Assembly (NCBI GenBank): GCA_949126835.1
Contig: OX421494.1
Span: 3,665,201 to 3,729,200 of the forward strand
Direction: 5' to 3'
From: Anisus vortex
Lineage: Eukaryota > Mollusca > Gastropoda > Planorbidae
Length of the DNA: 64,000 nucleotides
The notes under the pieces were generated by a model. It saw only the letters and a list, made by a program, of their open reading frames with translations. It did not search any database and was not told the origin of the DNA. A program made the position numbers and the translations under genes. Positions 60,684 through 64,000 of this stretch are shown here, piece by piece. Numbering within the stretch: the first letter of the stretch is position 1; the number at the start of each line of letters is the position of its first letter.

Positions 60684-60783
60684 TTACAATGCAGGTCAGC
60701 TCGCTCCGGGTAGGACAAGGCAGCTCTCTTCTGTCCTTGCGTACCTGTCTTGATTGTGGTTAGTGGTCTAACAAGGCGTCAAA

Positions 60784-60800
60784 CCCCACTCGTGCTACCA
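60784..60800 (-). other. Candidate primer-binding site
   Basis: Six bases inside the right LTR the minus strand reads TGGTAGCACGAGTGGGG. Starting with TGG (complement of the CCA end of a tRNA) at this distance is what a tRNA primer site requires. The tRNA itself was not identified. Confidence 0.55.
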
Positions 60801-60806
60801 GATTTA

Positions 60807-61119
60807 TGTGGTGGGTTTAACAAACAGCCTTTCACTCAGTGACTAAACAGACAGATTTGATTTGCTTTTGCTTTAGGGTCAACACACCCAATCGAGCATT
60901 TATTTTAAGATAACCACAAGAACACAGGTACCCAAGACGAGGTGACCAATCAGGATAGAGTTAGAAACAGAAAAAAACACCTAAGGTAGGGCGACAGCGT
61001 TGGGGTCTTGTAGTGTAAAATCAAATGAGCTGATTTGTAAAATGCGCATTTTTATTTTTACGGTCTTGCCAACTTCGTACTGCCAAACTAACCTGTTTTA
61101 AGGCGGGCACTATATTACA
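60807..61119 (-). repeat. Right LTR (5' LTR on the minus strand)
   Basis: 313 bp. On the minus strand it starts TGTAATATAGTGCCCGCC and ends AAACCCACCACA. Would contain the promoter. An A/T-rich gtaaaaataaaaatgcg and an inverted CCAAT (tgattgg) are visible but unproven. Confidence 0.92.
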
Positions 61120-61123
61120 AGAG

Positions 61124-62612
61124 GAAAACTTAAATTTGATTAAGTGGTTCACAAATCGTACTATGACGTAAGTAAAGTAGAGCTCATCGTGTATGCCACA
61201 GCATACAGCAGTTTTTGTAACCAATCGTTTACCTTGGCTGTCACAACTACCAAAGACATCCCATCAACGTTAAAACATAAAAATATTGCAAAGTCAGCAA
61301 ATATTTTCATTTAAAACCTTTCTGCAGTTTCATAGCTGGTTCTATATTAAAAAAATATTTTCCTTATAGGTATTGGCAACCCATTTCATGCCCATATATG
61401 CCACACGAAGTTGATGATGAGTTAGTCATTGCATAAGGAATAATTAAAGTGTTTTTTTTCTTTCTGTGAACAGTGGTTTATATATTTATTCTACTGATTT
61501 ATATAAGTGAAATGAGAAAGACAAAAATTGTTTAATACCAGCTTGAAATATTTATTATTTTACCTTTAATACATTTAAGTATTATTATATAATTTATACT
61601 TGACACTTTATATAAAATCGAAAAGAAAGAAATGTTTCCATTATTAATATTTAATATGTTAGAAATAATACTTTTATTTCAGTTCTATAGTATTTAATTT
61701 GTGTATAAAACATTTAAAAATACTAAGAAAATAAAAAGTGTTTATGATTTAACACATTTAAATATAAAAAAAACAAATTGTATTAGCATGTTCTTTTCAA
61801 AGTTTTTTTAAATTATAATGATTCTGCCATCATGCAAATTGAGCCATATAAGCCTTTAGAGAAAACTGTCTTATAATTAATTTTCAAAAAAAAAAAAGAT
61901 AAAAAATAACAATTTGATAGAAAATGGTTCATGACAATATCTGGCCAATGAAAATCTATTTTTTTATATCTAGAAAGGCCTACATTATTTTACTTGCAAT
62001 TTAGAGTATAATACAGCACACATAATAAAACAACAAACAAAAACACATTTGTAATAACTGTGTGAAAAAAAGTGTAGCATATCACTGTTTGTTTTTATAT
62101 TTTAAAAGCCATTATCAAATTTATATTCCATTCCTAAGTGGAAAAAAAAAAGCAAAAATTGCTTTTCAACAAAATAATCACAGTGTTTACATTTTGTTTG
62201 CTAAAGAATTATTATAGAATATACAAGTTTTTTGAACAACTGAAGTACCAGTAGTCTCTATTTTTTGTATGGTTATATAAAAAGTATATCTTTTTTTTAA
62301 TTATTATCCAATTTGTTTATGGGAATGAATCTAAATTAGAAGTTGTTACTTACATAATATTGAAATGTATGCAATAGCAAATAACATCAGTGTACTGATG
62401 AGAAAAAAAGATTATAACCCTTTTACATTATTCCATATTTATATGAGAAATATCCATGGAATCACAATTAAACATTACTTTAAAAAAAAAATTCTTCCAC
62501 TGCCTAGAGCAGTGATAAAACAACCATTAGATATCATTAACCGTAAGAAAACTAAGTTAGGAATGCTGATATATTAAAAAAAAACATTATAATTGTACAA
62601 AGCCCCCGAAGT
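61124..62612. other. AT-rich intergenic sequence
   Basis: Very AT-rich with many A and T runs. Probably includes the 3' UTR of the EF-hand-like gene to the right. No obvious polyadenylation signal stands out among the A/T runs. Confidence 0.5.
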
Positions 62613-63564
62613 TTAAGGCATATTGTAATCAAAACCTGCCAGGCTGTACACTGTCTGGCAAAAAGCTATATAGTTTATGTCTGTCCTGCTCCCGACCTGC
62701 ATCTGGAATTTTTTGCACATCAGCTTGACCTCTATGTCATTTGCCAGATTGGCCAGCTCCAGTTCAGTGAGAACTCGACGAAACTGAGACTGAGAAACAG
62801 CGCCATTGTGAATTCTGTCATAATCCTCAAATAATGGGAAAAGCTGCATTCGATTCTTGTAGACCTGGTTATGAAATTAAGTTTACTTGTAAAAATGTGA
62901 ATAAAACACTTTGTTGATATAATATAACATTAAATCCTAATAAATTATTTGTTATGCTACTTTACAAAAAAACATTTTTTGCATTTTTTATGGAATTGTT
63001 AATAAAAAGCTATTTTCAAAACTCCAAATACAATTTCAATACATATAGCTCTGCAACATGTAATAAGGGAAATGTATTCGACACAACAAAAAGAAGTGCT
63101 AATCTAAAATATGTTCATATTAAAATTTCATGTTGAATGGTGCACTGTTTCATACTGCAATATTTTATTATTATTTGAGGTTAATAATTCATTTTTTAGT
63201 TAATAGGCATACTTTGTACATTGATTTAATCATTTTAAAAAATAAGTTAAAAATATAAGTGTTATTTTTCCAGCTATTTACCTTGGTACTACATTTTAAA
63301 CATTAAAAAAAAATTCTTGTTTAGACATTAATTTATTATTAATTATAATATTAATTATAGGCTTACTTTTTCAGCCAATCTTAACAAGCATTTATTAACT
63401 TGTTCACTTTCATCTGCAGTTAACTCAGTAACTTTCCATTCTTCATCTGGCTTAAACTGTTCTATGACATCTTCTGGGGTTTTCTCCAAGTTGTCCCTTG
63501 TGAAGACAGATTCTACTTCTTGGCAGAATCTCAAGTAGTCTACATACTCATAATCTTGTGCAGA
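62613..63564 (-). CDS. EF-hand-like protein, last two exons (5' end outside the window)
   Basis: Two phase-0 exons on the minus strand: 63367-63564 (66 codons, bounded by AG and GTAAGC) and 62613-62864 (83 codons and stop, acceptor AACCAG). Visible residues run SAQDYEYVDYLRFCQEVE, SVFTRDNLEKTP, then LFPLFEDYDRIHNGAVSQSQ, FRRVLTELEL and INYIAFCQTVYSLAGFDYNMP. DYDRIHNGAVSQ occupies an EF-hand loop position but lacks the usual acidic residues at positions 5 and 12, so calcium binding is doubtful. The repeated pattern of helix, YVDYLRFC or NYIAFC, and a VFT.KGLEK-like block recalls large EF-hand proteins conserved in ciliated and flagellated eukaryotes. I do not recognise the gene. Upstream exons must lie beyond 64000 or be too short to see. 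Confidence 0.8.
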
Positions 63565-64000
63565 CTGAAATCTTAAATCAAATAATTGAAATAATACTTA
63601 TTCTTAGGTTACTTAATTAGTTATACCTTTTTTTCTCTTCAGGCATTGCAGAACTCATTCATAATCATCACTCAAAGTTGGCATTATGTAAGTTTAATAT
63701 TGTTGTAATGTTGGTTTTACATTTTTTAGCTTTAGCCATGAATGACTGAACTCTAAAAAAACAAATGTTGCCCATTTTGGTCAAACTGACAATGATAACC
63801 CTTTGATAAGTTACTCTTCAAAAAAGGTTAAAAAAAAAATACTGCATGTTTCTTGGTAGCAATAGCAACTCTACTAGTAACTACTACTTCTATAATTGTT
63901 CTAAAGTCTAAAGCAGCTGGGGACCATATAATATAATGTACTAAATAAATACAAAATTTCTTATCTTGTCTTATACAACTGTAATCTTAAGTTTAAATAA
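63565..64000 (-). other. Intron of the EF-hand-like gene
   Basis: AT-rich sequence upstream of the 63367-63564 exon. No further exon could be recognised before the window ends. Confidence 0.55.

Larger units (their letters stand above)
59279..61119 (-). mobile_element. Non-autonomous LTR retrotransposon carrying a captured Y-box sequence
   Basis: Two 313-bp direct repeats (59279-59591 and 60807-61119) bound a 1.2-kb interior. Each LTR is TG...CA in plus orientation and also in its complement. AGAG flanks both sides (59275-59278 and 61120-61123), a 4-bp target duplication as made by retroviral-type integrases. A candidate primer-binding site near 60800 and purine-rich sequence next to the left LTR place transcription on the minus strand. 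Reading that way the interior contains a gag remnant, a Y-box cold-shock sequence and an unassigned 3' part. No protease, RT or integrase is present, so it would depend on a relative. Confidence 0.88.

Overview
This is a eukaryotic, intron-bearing and very repeat-rich window, most likely from a gastropod mollusc. The phylum is inferred from the RPS24 sequence and from the style of the SINE and DNA-transposon families; nothing in the window names the species. Only two host genes can be supported, both on the minus strand and both in the last 10 kb. The first is a complete four-coding-exon RPS24 (ribosomal protein eS24, 133 codons, coding part 54104-57251). The second is the 3' end of an EF-hand-like gene (62613-63564) that runs off the right edge. 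Most of the remaining 54 kb is transposons, their relics and tandem repeats.

Layout. 1-18 kb: a short-TIR DNA element called MITE-1 here (5-bp target duplications), relics of a hAT family called hAT-N1 (ends CAGGGGTCGGCAACC, 8-bp duplications), tiny piggyBac-like elements bounded by TTAA, GATA microsatellites, a 64-bp x 9 satellite, a 12-bp satellite, and two tRNA-derived SINE families. SINE-A has a Leu/Ser-like head and an ACTTTACTTTA tail. SINE-B has a CTTCT-loop-AGAAG hairpin and a GATAA tail. 19.1-23.9 kb: one block of A/G-rich minisatellite built from AAAAGAC-type units with longer-range periodicity. 24-38 kb: more SINEs and MITEs, a purine-rich block and a 1.6-kb CT-rich block.

38.5-48.9 kb is a nest of hAT elements four levels deep. 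A 10.4-kb hAT-N1 copy contains its own 49-bp minisatellite and a 7.2-kb hAT with a ZMYM1-like transposase relic. That hAT holds a 2.5-kb hAT with a GTF2IRD2/ZBED-like transposase relic and another non-autonomous hAT. The last of these contains LINE fragments and a further hAT-N1. Most levels can be delimited by 8-bp target duplications.

59.3-61.1 kb is the most unusual feature: a 1.84-kb non-autonomous LTR retrotransposon, minus orientation, with 313-bp LTRs and an AGAG duplication. Its interior holds a gag remnant with one CCHC zinc knuckle and, directly after it, an intron-free, sense-oriented Y-box (cold-shock domain) coding sequence with a single in-frame stop. This looks like a host gene captured by a retroelement. 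The two LTRs differ at nine sites by eye, all transitions.

No genuine tRNA, rRNA, CRISPR array or prokaryotic feature was seen. Boundaries and identities were read by eye; superfamily assignments rest on TIR and target-duplication lengths and short protein motifs, not on database searches.
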